Below are positions 1 through 6,612 of a stretch of DNA of 9,507 bases, piece after piece. A program made the translations under genes and the position numbers. The notes under the pieces were generated by a model that was not told the DNA's origin, did no database searches, and worked only from the letters and a program-made list of their open reading frames with translations. Source of the stretch: Candidatus Cloacimonas sp. 4484_275 (GTDB taxonomy: Bacteria > Cloacimonadota > Cloacimonadia > Cloacimonadales > TCS61); the NCBI GenBank assembly GCA_002085205.1, contig NATF01000025.1, positions 1 to 9,507 on the forward strand. The letters are read 5' to 3'. Within the stretch, counting starts at the first letter, position 1; each line of letters starts with the position of its first letter.

Positions 1-2
1 GT

Positions 3-221
3 TTGGCAACAATAAAAAACGGTTTGAGGAAATATGACGGAACCATTGTTCATAAAAGTATTTTGACAAAAGAAGAAATCGATGCGTTGCTGCAAAAATT
101 CAGGCATTCCACCGATTCGCAAATTTCCGAACTGATGCCTTTCGAGCCTCTGAGAGCCGATATTATTATCTGCGGCACCATTATCGTGAAAGAAATTATT
201 GATTATTTTATGTTTGATAAA
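3..221 (+). pseudogene. C-terminal fragment of a Ppx/GppA-type phosphatase, lacking its final segment
   Basis: This stretch has the order of features of the C-terminal part of the first Ppx/GppA domain: ATIKNGLRKYD, then a linker with 'VHKSILTKEEIDALLQKF', then LMPFEPLRADIIICGTIIV (about residues 44-62). This resembles the family pattern 'lpgl.pgRADVI.aGa.Il'. The family normally continues with a strand and 'SdrGlReGll'. Here that segment is missing and the frame passes directly into DAHP synthase near base 222. I see no SdrGlReG-like sequence in any of the three + frames just downstream. The upstream part of the gene is outside the window. It could be a truncated ppx gene, a natural fusion or an assembly joint. 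Confidence 0.6.
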
Positions 222-1022
222 ATGTTATTTTTAAAGCATCAGCAGGGAGAACCGAAAGAAATAAAAATCAAAGGCGAGATTATCGGCGGAAACCGATTTA
301 CTTTTATCGCGGGACCCTGCACAATTGAAAATTACGAAGATTTGAAAAAGATTGTTTTGCATTTGAAAAACATCGGCATAAAATTTTTTCGCGGCGGCGC
401 ATACAAATTACGCACATCTCCATACAGTTTTCAAGGTTTGGGAAAAAAAGGATTGGAATACATAAAAAAAGTGAGCGACGAAACCGGTATGATTTCCGTG
501 TCCGAAATTGTTTCCGTGGAAGATGTCCAACTGATGAGCGAATATGTGGACATTATTCAAGTCGGAACAAGAAATATGCACAATTACAGACTTTTGGCTC
601 GTCTCGGAAAAGTTTCCAATCCCGTAATTTTGAAACGAGGAATGAGCAGTACTATCGAAGAATGGCTTTTTGCCGCCGAACATATTTTGGAAGCGGGAAA
701 TCAAAATGTGATACTTTGCGAACGCGGCATCAGGACTTTTGAGAATTTCACTCGAAACACCCTTGATATTTCCGCAATTCCGGCGGTGAAATCTCTCAGC
801 AATTTGCCGATTATCGTCGATCCTTCTCACAGTTCCGGACGCCGAGAAATGATAAAATCTCTCAGTTGGGCGGCAACGGCGGCGGGAGCAGACGGACTTC
901 TCATCGAAACACATTTCTCGCCGGACACAACCGTTTGCGACAGCAAACAGACAATCGATTTTGACATGTTGGAAGAAATTTATGCGAAAATTCCGCTCTT
1001 AACTTCCTTGTGGCAAAAATAA
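3..1022 (+). CDS. aroF: 3-deoxy-7-phosphoheptulonate (DAHP) synthase, joined to an upstream Ppx/GppA-like fragment; 5' end outside window
   Basis: Residues about 74-339 are a type-I DAHP synthase of the AroF/AroA(Thermotoga/Bacillus)-like subclass, which condenses phosphoenolpyruvate and erythrose 4-phosphate in the first step of the shikimate pathway. Visible landmarks are IAGPC (metal-ligand Cys106), RGGAYKLRTSPYSFQGLG (129-146), ILCERGIRTFE (237-247), DPSHSSGRR (His276), IETH (Glu302) and CDSKQ (Asp313). All four expected metal ligands are present. The usual KPRT motif reads KLRT. The N-terminal ferredoxin-like domain of the Thermotoga enzyme is absent. Residues 2-73 instead resemble the C-terminus of Ppx/GppA phosphatases. 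The frame is open to the left edge, so TTG at 3 is probably not the start. ATG at 210 or 222 could start a stand-alone synthase, but neither has a visible ribosome binding site. The synthase call is firm; the 5' structure is not. Confidence 0.9.
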   Translation: MATIKNGLRKYDGTIVHKSILTKEEIDALLQKFRHSTDSQISELMPFEPLRADIIICGTIIVKEIIDYFMFDKMLFLKHQQGEPKEIKIKGEIIGGNRFTFIAGPCTIENYEDLKKIVLHLKNIGIKFFRGGAYKLRTSPYSFQGLGKKGLEYIKKVSDETGMISVSEIVSVEDVQLMSEYVDIIQVGTRNMHNYRLLARLGKVSNPVILKRGMSSTIEEWLFAAEHILEAGNQNVILCERGIRTFENFTRNTLDISAIPAVKSLSNLPIIVDPSHSSGRREMIKSLSWAATAAGADGLLIETHFSPDTTVCDSKQTIDFDMLEEIYAKIPLLTSLWQK

Positions 1023-1079
1023 TTTCAAAATGAGGGCAGATTTTTTCAAATGCAAAATTTTTATCCGAAAACAAAAATA

Positions 1080-1107
1080 TTGACAGCAAAAAGTCGGAAA
1101 AAATTAT
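1080..1107 (+). promoter_or_regulatory. Candidate sigma70-type promoter for rpmE
   Basis: A perfect TTGACA (1080-1085) is followed after 16 bases by AATTAT (1102-1107, 4 of 6 matches to TATAAT). It lies in the 129-base gap between the DAHP synthase stop and rpmE, about 45 bases before the start codon. The -35 box is strong, the -10 is only fair, and the region is AT-rich, so the assignment is moderate. The rest of this gap shows no convincing hairpin terminator for the upstream gene. Confidence 0.45.
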
Positions 1108-1151
1108 GTCTCGGATTTAGTAAATTTATAAGGAAATAGGAGATAGATAAA

Positions 1152-1361
1152 ATGAAAAAAGGAATTCATCCCAAATATGAAAAGGTGATTGTGAAATGTG
1201 CTTGCGGAAACACATTCGAAACCAGATCGACCAAAGCCACTCTCAATGTGGAAATTTGTTCCGCTTGTCATCCCTTTTACACCGGTCAGCAAAGAACCAT
1301 CACCAAAGCCGGTCGAGTGGAAAAATTCAATAAGAAATACAATATTAAGCAAAATAATTAG
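1152..1361 (+). CDS. rpmE: 50S ribosomal protein L31 (zinc-binding type)
   Basis: A 69-residue protein with the L31 layout: MKKGIHPKY at the N-terminus, then KCACGNTFETRST, EICSACHPFYTGQQR and a basic tail. Cys16, Cys18, Cys37 and Cys40 form the zinc-binding set that marks the C+ form of L31; C- paralogues used under zinc starvation lack it. L31 binds the large subunit and helps bridge it to the small subunit. AGGAG (1138-1142) lies 9 bases before the ATG, a good ribosome binding site. The gene has a candidate promoter upstream and a strong intrinsic terminator starting 17 bases after its stop, so a short monocistronic transcript is expected. Length is normal for the family. Confidence 0.97.
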   Translation: MKKGIHPKYEKVIVKCACGNTFETRSTKATLNVEICSACHPFYTGQQRTITKAGRVEKFNKKYNIKQNN

Positions 1362-1377
1362 AAATTTATTTTTAATT

Positions 1378-1421
1378 CGCACCACAATTGTTTGGAATGA
1401 GAATTGTGGTGCGTTTTTTTT
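1378..1421 (+). terminator. Intrinsic terminator after rpmE, abutting the next gene's ribosome binding site
   Basis: A perfect 12-base inverted repeat, CGCACCACAATT (1378-1389) and AATTGTGGTGCG (1402-1413), encloses a 12-base loop. It is followed immediately by eight T (1414-1421). This is a textbook rho-independent terminator on the + strand. The U-tract ends directly at GGAG (1422-1425), the ribosome binding site of the YqhQ-family gene. No room remains for a promoter between terminator and gene, so the downstream genes depend on readthrough or on a promoter inside rpmE. Confidence 0.93.
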
Positions 1422-1435
1422 GGAGAAAATCCCTT

Positions 1436-2410
1436 ATGAACGATAAAAAGAAAGAAATACAAGTAGGCGGTCAAGCGGTTATCGAAGGCGTGATGATGCG
1501 CGGACCCGAATACATTGCCACCGCAGTGCGCAGAAAAAGCGGAAAAATCGAGGTAAAGAAAGAAAAATTCGTCAGCGTTACCCAAAACAATAAATTTCTG
1601 GGATTTCCGATAATTCGCGGTTTCGTTTCTCTTATCGAGATGCTGATAATCGGTTTCAAATCTCTGAGCTTTTCCGCCAAGAGAGCGGAACTGGATTGGG
1701 AAGAAGACGAGAAAAAAAACAAAAAGAAGAAGAAGGAAAAATCCGAATCGAGAAAAAAAACAGAAGAATTTTTCAGCTATGTTTTTGCTTTCGGTTTGGC
1801 TTTCCTGCTATTTGCCTTTTTGCCTTACAAAATTTCATATCTGATGAATTTGAGCAAAGAAAATATCTATTTTAATCTTGTTGCCGGCACCATCAGAATT
1901 GTTTTTTTTGTCGTCTATATTCGCATCATCAGTTTGATGAAAGATGTTCACCGTATTTTTGAATATCACGGAGCGGAACACAAATCCGTTTACGCCTATG
2001 AAAACGGCAGTAAACTCATACCCGCGGAAGTTCAAAAATACTCGACTTTGCATCCGCGCTGCGGAACGAGTTTCATTTTTTTTGTTCTGCTGGTCTCTAT
2101 TCTGATATTTTCCATAGTGGATACTTTGGTTGCAAAATTCATCGGTTTCCCGTCCATTTTTGTCAGACTCGGTTACCACCTGCTTTTGGTTCCTTTCATT
2201 TCCGGAATTTCTTATGAAGTTCTCAAACTTTCCAGCAAAAATATAAATCATCCGTTGGTAAAATTGATGACCGCGCCGGGATTGGCTCTTCAAAGAATAA
2301 CCACTCAGCCGCCGGACGACAAACAACTTGAAGTGGCGATTGTGGCAATGAAAAGCGCTCTGGAAATGGATGTTTCCGATTATGACAATATCGAATTTAT
2401 CAAGGAATGA
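1436..2410 (+). CDS. yqhQ: YqhQ-family (DUF1385) membrane protein
   Basis: A 324-residue member of COG3872/DUF1385, a widespread family of uncertain function that has been suggested to include metal-dependent enzymes. Conserved blocks are GGQAVIEGVMMRGP (11-24), EYHGAEHKSVYAYENG (176-191), HPRCGTSF (206-213), PGLALQ (281-286) and TTQPPDDKQLEVA (289-301). Hydrophobic segments at about 112-130, 146-167, 211-232 and 241-262 suggest four membrane helices. The His/Glu/Cys-rich blocks sit between them. Residues 85-110 form a highly charged, lysine-rich spacer. Start ATG 1436 is chosen because GGAG lies 10 bases upstream; the same frame opens earlier at TTG 1388, but that codon is inside the terminator hairpin. 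It ends 3 bases before prfA, indicating co-transcription. The family assignment is secure; the biochemical role is unknown. Confidence 0.9.
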   Translation: MNDKKKEIQVGGQAVIEGVMMRGPEYIATAVRRKSGKIEVKKEKFVSVTQNNKFLGFPIIRGFVSLIEMLIIGFKSLSFSAKRAELDWEEDEKKNKKKKKEKSESRKKTEEFFSYVFAFGLAFLLFAFLPYKISYLMNLSKENIYFNLVAGTIRIVFFVVYIRIISLMKDVHRIFEYHGAEHKSVYAYENGSKLIPAEVQKYSTLHPRCGTSFIFFVLLVSILIFSIVDTLVAKFIGFPSIFVRLGYHLLLVPFISGISYEVLKLSSKNINHPLVKLMTAPGLALQRITTQPPDDKQLEVAIVAMKSALEMDVSDYDNIEFIKE

Positions 2411-2413
2411 GAG

Positions 2414-3481
2414 ATGGTTTCCGAAGAAAAAATTTCATCATTAAAAAAGGAATACGAGCAACTTAAAGAAGAAATTTACGATCCGGCAAAAATGTCGGAC
2501 AGACGATATTATAGCAAGATTTCACGCAGATTTAAAGAACTGGAAGAAATCCTAAGTTGCTGGAACGAAATAAACGAACTGAAAAAAAACATCGCTGAAA
2601 ATAAAGAATTAATCAAGCAGGAAAAAGATGAGGAATTAATCGCTCTTGCTCGCGAAGAAATAGAAGAAGCGGAAGAAAAATTAAACGAAAAAAGCGAATA
2701 TTTAAAAAATCTGCTGATTCCAAAAGACCCGAATGACGAAAAAGATGTCATTGTGGAAATCCGAGCGGGAACCGGCGGTGAAGAAGCGGCTCTTTTCGTT
2801 GCCGATCTCTATCGAATGTATTCTTATTATGCGGAAAAAAAAGGTTGGAAATTAAATGTGATTTCTTCCAATCCGACCGGAGTCGGTGGTTTCAAAGAAA
2901 TAATTTTTTCGCTTTCCGGCGAAAATGTTTACGGAGATATGCGTTTTGAAAGCGGAGTTCATCGCGTTCAGCGCGTTCCGGAAACCGAATCGCAAGGAAG
3001 AGTTCATACTTCCGCAATCAGCGTGGCGGTGCTTCCCGAAGCCGACGATGTCGATGTGGAAATAAACGAAAAAGACTTGAAAATCGATGTTTATCGCTCT
3101 TCCGGTCACGGCGGACAGAGCGTAAATACAACCGATTCCGCCGTACGCATAACTCATCTTCCCACGGGTTTGGTCGTAACTTGTCAGGACGAAAAATCGC
3201 AACTAAAAAACAAGAACAAAGCTCTCAAAGTTCTTCGTTCCAGATTGCTGGATTTGGAAATAGCCAAACAAGAAGCGGAAATCGCTCAATCTCGCCGTTC
3301 GCAAGTGGGAACGGGAGACAGAAGCGCCAAAATCAGAACATATAATTTTCCGCAATCGCGCGTTACCGATCATAGAATAAATTTGACATCATACAAACTG
3401 AACGATATTTTGGCAGGTGAATTGGATGAGTTCATTGAAGCTCTGAAATTGGCGTATAGAAATGAAAAAGTCGAAAATTAG
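2414..3481 (+). CDS. prfA: Peptide chain release factor 1 (RF1)
   Basis: A 355-residue class I release factor that recognises UAA and UAG and triggers peptide release in the ribosome. The N-terminal coiled-coil-rich domain spans about 1-105. 'EIRAGTGGEEAALF' (115-128) begins the core. The anticodon-mimic motif is RVPETESQGRVHTS (187-200), so the PxT tripeptide is PET (189-191) where Escherichia coli has PAT. RF2 would have SPF here, so RF1 is clear. The catalytic loop is GHGGQSVNTT, with GGQ at 233-235. The Gln of GGQ is normally methylated by PrmC; prmC does not follow here as it often does in other genomes. AAGGA (2402-2406) inside the end of the preceding gene is the ribosome binding site, 7 bases before the ATG. 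Length is normal. Confidence 0.97.
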   Translation: MVSEEKISSLKKEYEQLKEEIYDPAKMSDRRYYSKISRRFKELEEILSCWNEINELKKNIAENKELIKQEKDEELIALAREEIEEAEEKLNEKSEYLKNLLIPKDPNDEKDVIVEIRAGTGGEEAALFVADLYRMYSYYAEKKGWKLNVISSNPTGVGGFKEIIFSLSGENVYGDMRFESGVHRVQRVPETESQGRVHTSAISVAVLPEADDVDVEINEKDLKIDVYRSSGHGGQSVNTTDSAVRITHLPTGLVVTCQDEKSQLKNKNKALKVLRSRLLDLEIAKQEAEIAQSRRSQVGTGDRSAKIRTYNFPQSRVTDHRINLTSYKLNDILAGELDEFIEALKLAYRNEKVEN

Positions 3482-3522
3482 TTTGTGGGTTCAAAATAAA
3501 TAATGGAATCAGACAGTATAAG

Positions 3523-3551
3523 TTCCGATAATAATTTCAAATTTCCGATAA
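3523..3551 (+). repeat. Short direct repeat TTCCGATAA x2 upstream of the CorC-family gene
   Basis: TTCCGATAA occurs at 3523-3531 and 3543-3551. The copies start 20 bases apart, about two helical turns, in the 101-base gap between prfA and the CorC/CNNM-type gene. The spacing would suit a protein binding the same DNA face twice. The region is AT-rich and short, so chance is a serious alternative. No terminator hairpin or confident promoter is visible in this gap. Confidence 0.25.
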
Positions 3552-3582
3552 CCTTCTCAAAAATTCTTATGTTAAGGCTGAG

Positions 3583-4866
3583 ATGTTTATAATTTCCCTT
3601 TTATTGGTTTTTGTTTTTTTTCTGTTAGCCGCCTTTTTTTCCGGCATTGAAACCGGTTTGATTTCTTTCGACAGAATCAAATTGGAAAACGAAGCGAAAA
3701 AGGATAAGAAGAAAAAACAGATTCTTGATTTTTTGGAAAATCCGAACAGACTGTTCGGCACAACTCTTTTCGGCACAAATATTTCCATCGTGATCGTTTC
3801 ATCTCTTTCCGTATTTCTGTTTCATTACCTCTCGGAAAAAGGAAATTTGTCCGTTTCCCAGCATTCTTGGACACTTATTTTAACAATTCTGATTCTTATC
3901 TTTGCCGAAATCATTCCCAAGGCTCTTTATCGCGAAATTCCCAATAAATTGGTAACACGCTCGTTTTCTTTTCTCAAATTTTTCAGTGTCATTTTCACAC
4001 CGTTCGTTAAGTTCGTGGAAGCGCTAAATTCCTTGCTTGCCAATATCTTGCATCTGGAAAAGGAAAATAGTTTTCATCTTATTTCCAAAGAAGACCTCAG
4101 TTTTCTTTTGGCGGATGTGAAACACGAAGAAGAATTTCAGGAAGACCAACGCGATATGTTGGAAGATGCTTTGGAATTTTCCGAATTGAAAGCGGAAAAT
4201 GTGATGATTCACCGCACGGAAATTGTCGCTCTTTCCGAAGACGCAACTGTGGACGAAATCATAAAAATCGCCAAAAAAGAAGGTTATACCAGATTTCCGG
4301 TTTATAAAGACAACCTTGATAATATTACGGGAATTTTGATTATTTACGATTTATTGAAGAAAAAGCGAAAAGAAAATTTGCGGGCGGCGGATTTTGTCAG
4401 AGAGGCATATTTTGCGCCCGAAACGATGAATGTGAATACGCTTCTCACGGAAATGCAAACGAAAAAGAAAAGTATGGCAATCATCGTGGACGCTTACGGC
4501 GGAACAGCCGGACTCGTTACCATCGAAGACATTTTGGAAGAAATCGTCGGTGAAATCGAAGATGAATACGACATCGCCACTCAGGAAGTGAAAAAAATAG
4601 ACGATAAAACATTTTTGGTTCAGGGATTTGTGGAAATAGATTTTCTGAACGACGAATATGAAATGAATCTTCCCGAAGGTGATTATGAAACAATTGCCGG
4701 TTTGATAATCGATAGAATTGCCAGAATTCCCACGGGAAAAACCAAAATTAAAGTCGGCGATTGGCTTATCGAAATCGTGCAAGTTACTAACAAAAAAATA
4801 GAAAAAGTGTTAATGAAACGCATCCGGGACGAATCCAAACGGGAAAACGATGATAATCAAAACTAA
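3583..4866 (+). CDS. CNNM/CorC-type membrane protein with CBS pair (hemolysin C family)
   Basis: A 427-residue protein with the three-part layout of the UPF0053/CNNM family. The DUF21 membrane domain has helices at about 2-24, 60-83, 96-114 and 128-156, and includes 'AEIIPKALYREIP' (109-121). A pair of CBS domains spans about 203-330, with MIHRTEIVAL, YTRFPVYKDNLDNITGIL and AYGGTAGLVTIEDILEEIVG (304-323). A C-terminal CorC/HlyC domain spans about 335-412 and includes DYETIAGLIIDRI. Members are linked to magnesium or cobalt efflux or transport, with CBS domains binding adenine nucleotides; 'hemolysin' is a historical name. AAGG (3574-3577) lies 5 bases before ATG 3583. Its last 17 bases overlap the guanine deaminase gene, so the two are probably translationally coupled. 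The substrate cannot be told from sequence alone. Confidence 0.92.
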   Translation: MFIISLLLVFVFFLLAAFFSGIETGLISFDRIKLENEAKKDKKKKQILDFLENPNRLFGTTLFGTNISIVIVSSLSVFLFHYLSEKGNLSVSQHSWTLILTILILIFAEIIPKALYREIPNKLVTRSFSFLKFFSVIFTPFVKFVEALNSLLANILHLEKENSFHLISKEDLSFLLADVKHEEEFQEDQRDMLEDALEFSELKAENVMIHRTEIVALSEDATVDEIIKIAKKEGYTRFPVYKDNLDNITGILIIYDLLKKKRKENLRAADFVREAYFAPETMNVNTLLTEMQTKKKSMAIIVDAYGGTAGLVTIEDILEEIVGEIEDEYDIATQEVKKIDDKTFLVQGFVEIDFLNDEYEMNLPEGDYETIAGLIIDRIARIPTGKTKIKVGDWLIEIVQVTNKKIEKVLMKRIRDESKRENDDNQN

Positions 4867-6082
4867 TGTACTCTCCCCAATCTCGCCTCACGAGGCGGAA
4901 TTTAGAAAGAATGTTTTTATCACTATCAACCAAACAAAGATAATTTCTATTTCCAAAGAAAGCGCCAACGGAGATTTTGAAGATTTTTCCGATTGTGTCT
5001 GCATTCCCGGTCTGATTGACACTCATGTTCATCTTTCGCAATTTTATGTGCGCGGAAAACACAGTTCCGACCTGCTGGATTGGTTGCAAAAATATATCTT
5101 CCAAGCCGAATTAAAATCAAAAGACGAAAGTTACGCTCGTAAAATCGCCGAAGATTTTTTTTCGGCAACCGTCAAAGCGGGAACAACTACCGCCGTCATT
5201 TATACGGCGCCTTTCAAACAAGCTTGTGAAAGTGCTTTTGAAATTGCCAAAGATTTCGGTGTCAGAGCAATCATCGGCAAAACAATGATGGATTGCAATT
5301 CTCCGGATTTCCTTCGGGAAAGCACGGAAAAATCGCTGAAAGAAAGCATTGAACTTTTTGAAAAATGGAATAAATCCACTCCACTTTTGGAATATGTCTT
5401 TTCTCCGAGATTCGCTCCCGTTTGTTCATCAAAACTAATGAAATCCGTGGGAGAATTTGCCCGTAAAAATAACGCATACATTCAAACTCATCTTTCGGAA
5501 AATCCCGATGAAATAAAATTGGTAAAAAAACTCTTTCCACAATTTGACAGTTATACGGAAGTTTACGAAAAACACGGAATTTTGGGAGAAAAAACGATTC
5601 TCGGTCATGTGATTCATATTTCGGAAAAAGAGTTGAACATCATAAAAAATACAAACAGCAAAATCGCTCATTGTCCCGATTCCAATTTCTTTTTGAAGAG
5701 CGGAGCATTTCCATACGAAAGGATAAAAAACACCGGAATCGAAATGGCACTTGCCTCCGATGTTGCCGCCGGAACTTCGCTTTCCATGTTCAATGTAATG
5801 AAAATGTTTAATTACCGTCAGGACAATTATGTTGTTTCTCCGCAGGAAGCTTTTTATTACGCGACTTTGGGCGGAGCAAAAATTTTAGGAAAAGATAATA
5901 TTATCGGTTCCGTGGAAATCGGCAAAGAAGCGGATTTAACTTTTCTAAAAATTCCCGATATTGCCGAAAAAAATAAAGATACACTTCTTTCGGAATTGCT
6001 TTATTTGGGAACGGAAAAAAAAATAAAAGCGGTATTTGTAGCCGGAAAAACATTTCCGAAATTTAATTTTCAAAAATATTGA
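4850..6082 (+). CDS. guaD: Guanine deaminase (amidohydrolase family)
   Basis: A 410-residue metal-dependent amidohydrolase predicted to convert guanine to xanthine and ammonia in purine catabolism or salvage. Zinc ligands expected from guanine deaminases are visible: His59 and His61 (GLIDTHVHLSQF), His214 (QTHLSEN), His253 (LGH) and Asp304 (ASDVAAGTS). Glu217 is the expected catalytic acid. Subfamily blocks separating it from general chlorohydrolases are DLLDWLQKYIFQAE (74-87), GTTTAVIY, SPRFAPVCS (185-193) and HCPDSNFFLKSG (274-285). Two subfamily positions differ from what I expect: CPDSN instead of CPTSN, and MMDCNSP instead of MDRNSP, so substrate range could differ. ATG 4850 lies 5 bases after GGGA and overlaps the preceding gene by 17 bases. 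Length is near the usual 430-450. Family is firm; guanine as substrate is likely. Confidence 0.88.
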   Translation: MIIKTNVLSPISPHEAEFRKNVFITINQTKIISISKESANGDFEDFSDCVCIPGLIDTHVHLSQFYVRGKHSSDLLDWLQKYIFQAELKSKDESYARKIAEDFFSATVKAGTTTAVIYTAPFKQACESAFEIAKDFGVRAIIGKTMMDCNSPDFLRESTEKSLKESIELFEKWNKSTPLLEYVFSPRFAPVCSSKLMKSVGEFARKNNAYIQTHLSENPDEIKLVKKLFPQFDSYTEVYEKHGILGEKTILGHVIHISEKELNIIKNTNSKIAHCPDSNFFLKSGAFPYERIKNTGIEMALASDVAAGTSLSMFNVMKMFNYRQDNYVVSPQEAFYYATLGGAKILGKDNIIGSVEIGKEADLTFLKIPDIAEKNKDTLLSELLYLGTEKKIKAVFVAGKTFPKFNFQKY

Positions 6083-6136
6083 CGAATAATTCATTCGAAT
6101 TTAGGAAGCTCCGGTAATCGAATGAAGGAGAAAATG

Positions 6137-6592
6137 ATGGAAAAAATTCTGAAAATTTCTGAGTTGTTAAACAAAGATTACATCATCGATATTCGTTCGG
6201 ACAATAAAGAAGGTGCCCTGAAAGAACTTTTGGATGTTATTTGTAAAAACGAACGCATTACCGATTGCAAAACCTTTTCCCGCGAAATATTCAACCGGGA
6301 AAAATTGATGAGCACCGGTATCGGTTACGGAATCGCCATTCCCCACGCTCGACACAAAACGGTTAAAGATTTCGTAATCGCATTGGGACGAAAAAAAGAG
6401 GGTTTGGAATACGAATCAATAGACGATAAACCGGTAAAATTGATTTTTATGATCGGCGCTTCCGATAAACAAGATAAAGATTACATCAGGGTTCTTTCCC
6501 GTTTAATGCTCAGATTGAAAAATCCTGATTTTGTGAAAAAACTTCTTAAGAATCTCTCAATGTTATCAACACGATTACTCTTTCTTTTCTAG
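6137..6592 (+). CDS. PTS EIIA type-2 (fructose/mannitol/Ntr) domain protein, C-terminus apparently cut
   Basis: A 151-residue protein with the EIIA fold of the fructose/mannitol/PtsN class. The active-site block is GIGYGIAIPHARH (61-73), with His70 as the expected phosphoacceptor from HPr. It is preceded by FNREKLMSTG and followed by LEYESIDDKPVKLIFMIG (90-107), as in the family. No EIIB or EIIC sugar permease is near, so a regulatory, PtsN-like role is more likely than sugar uptake. The antiporter downstream is the obvious candidate target. AAGGAG (6125-6130) favours ATG 6137 (6-base spacing) over ATG 6134 or 6122. Homology ends near LKNPDFVKKLLKN. The last ~12 residues (LSMLSTRLLFLF) do not fit the family, which should continue with a final helix, and look like an out-of-frame reading of antiporter sequence. 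Confidence 0.88.
   Translation: MEKILKISELLNKDYIIDIRSDNKEGALKELLDVICKNERITDCKTFSREIFNREKLMSTGIGYGIAIPHARHKTVKDFVIALGRKKEGLEYESIDDKPVKLIFMIGASDKQDKDYIRVLSRLMLRLKNPDFVKKLLKNLSMLSTRLLFLF
6547..6592 (+). other. Joint between EIIA and antiporter reading frames
   Basis: In the antiporter frame there is a stop at 6547-6549. The codons after it read about ESLNVINTITLSFLGFGIGG before TTG 6613. That stretch looks like the third transmembrane helix of a CPA2 antiporter and runs smoothly into GELKLKELKKLGK. Meanwhile the EIIA frame loses family resemblance at about 6550 and ends at TAG 6590-6592. Antiporter homology therefore starts inside the EIIA frame with no start codon, ribosome binding site or first two helices. 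The simplest reading is a deletion of EIIA's last helix plus roughly 60-70 antiporter codons, in the cell or in the assembly. Confidence 0.65.
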
Positions 6593-6612
6593 GTTTCGGA
6601 ATCGGCGGCGAA

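Noticed and set aside
408..914. 168-codon open frame on the - strand
   Set aside because: It lies wholly inside the DAHP synthase coding region with no recognisable protein and reads as the shadow of a conserved gene.
1388..1435. Upstream extension of the YqhQ-family gene to TTG 1388
   Set aside because: The codons fall inside the terminator hairpin and its U-tract, while ATG 1436 has GGAG at proper spacing and gives the normal family N-terminus.
1835..2326. 163-codon open frame on the - strand
   Set aside because: Antisense to the YqhQ-family gene, with no recognisable family and no convincing ribosome binding site.
3503..3592. 29-codon + strand frame (MESDSISSDNN...) ending inside the CorC-family gene, a possible coupled leader peptide
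   Set aside because: It has no good ribosome binding site, no attenuator hairpin follows it, and an overlap of this size is easily expected by chance in AT-rich DNA.
6083..6097. Small inverted repeat CGAAT-AATTC-ATTCG after guanine deaminase
   Set aside because: The stem is only 5 bases, AT-rich, and has no U-tract, so it is not a credible terminator. The TTGACG nearby lacks a matching -10 box.
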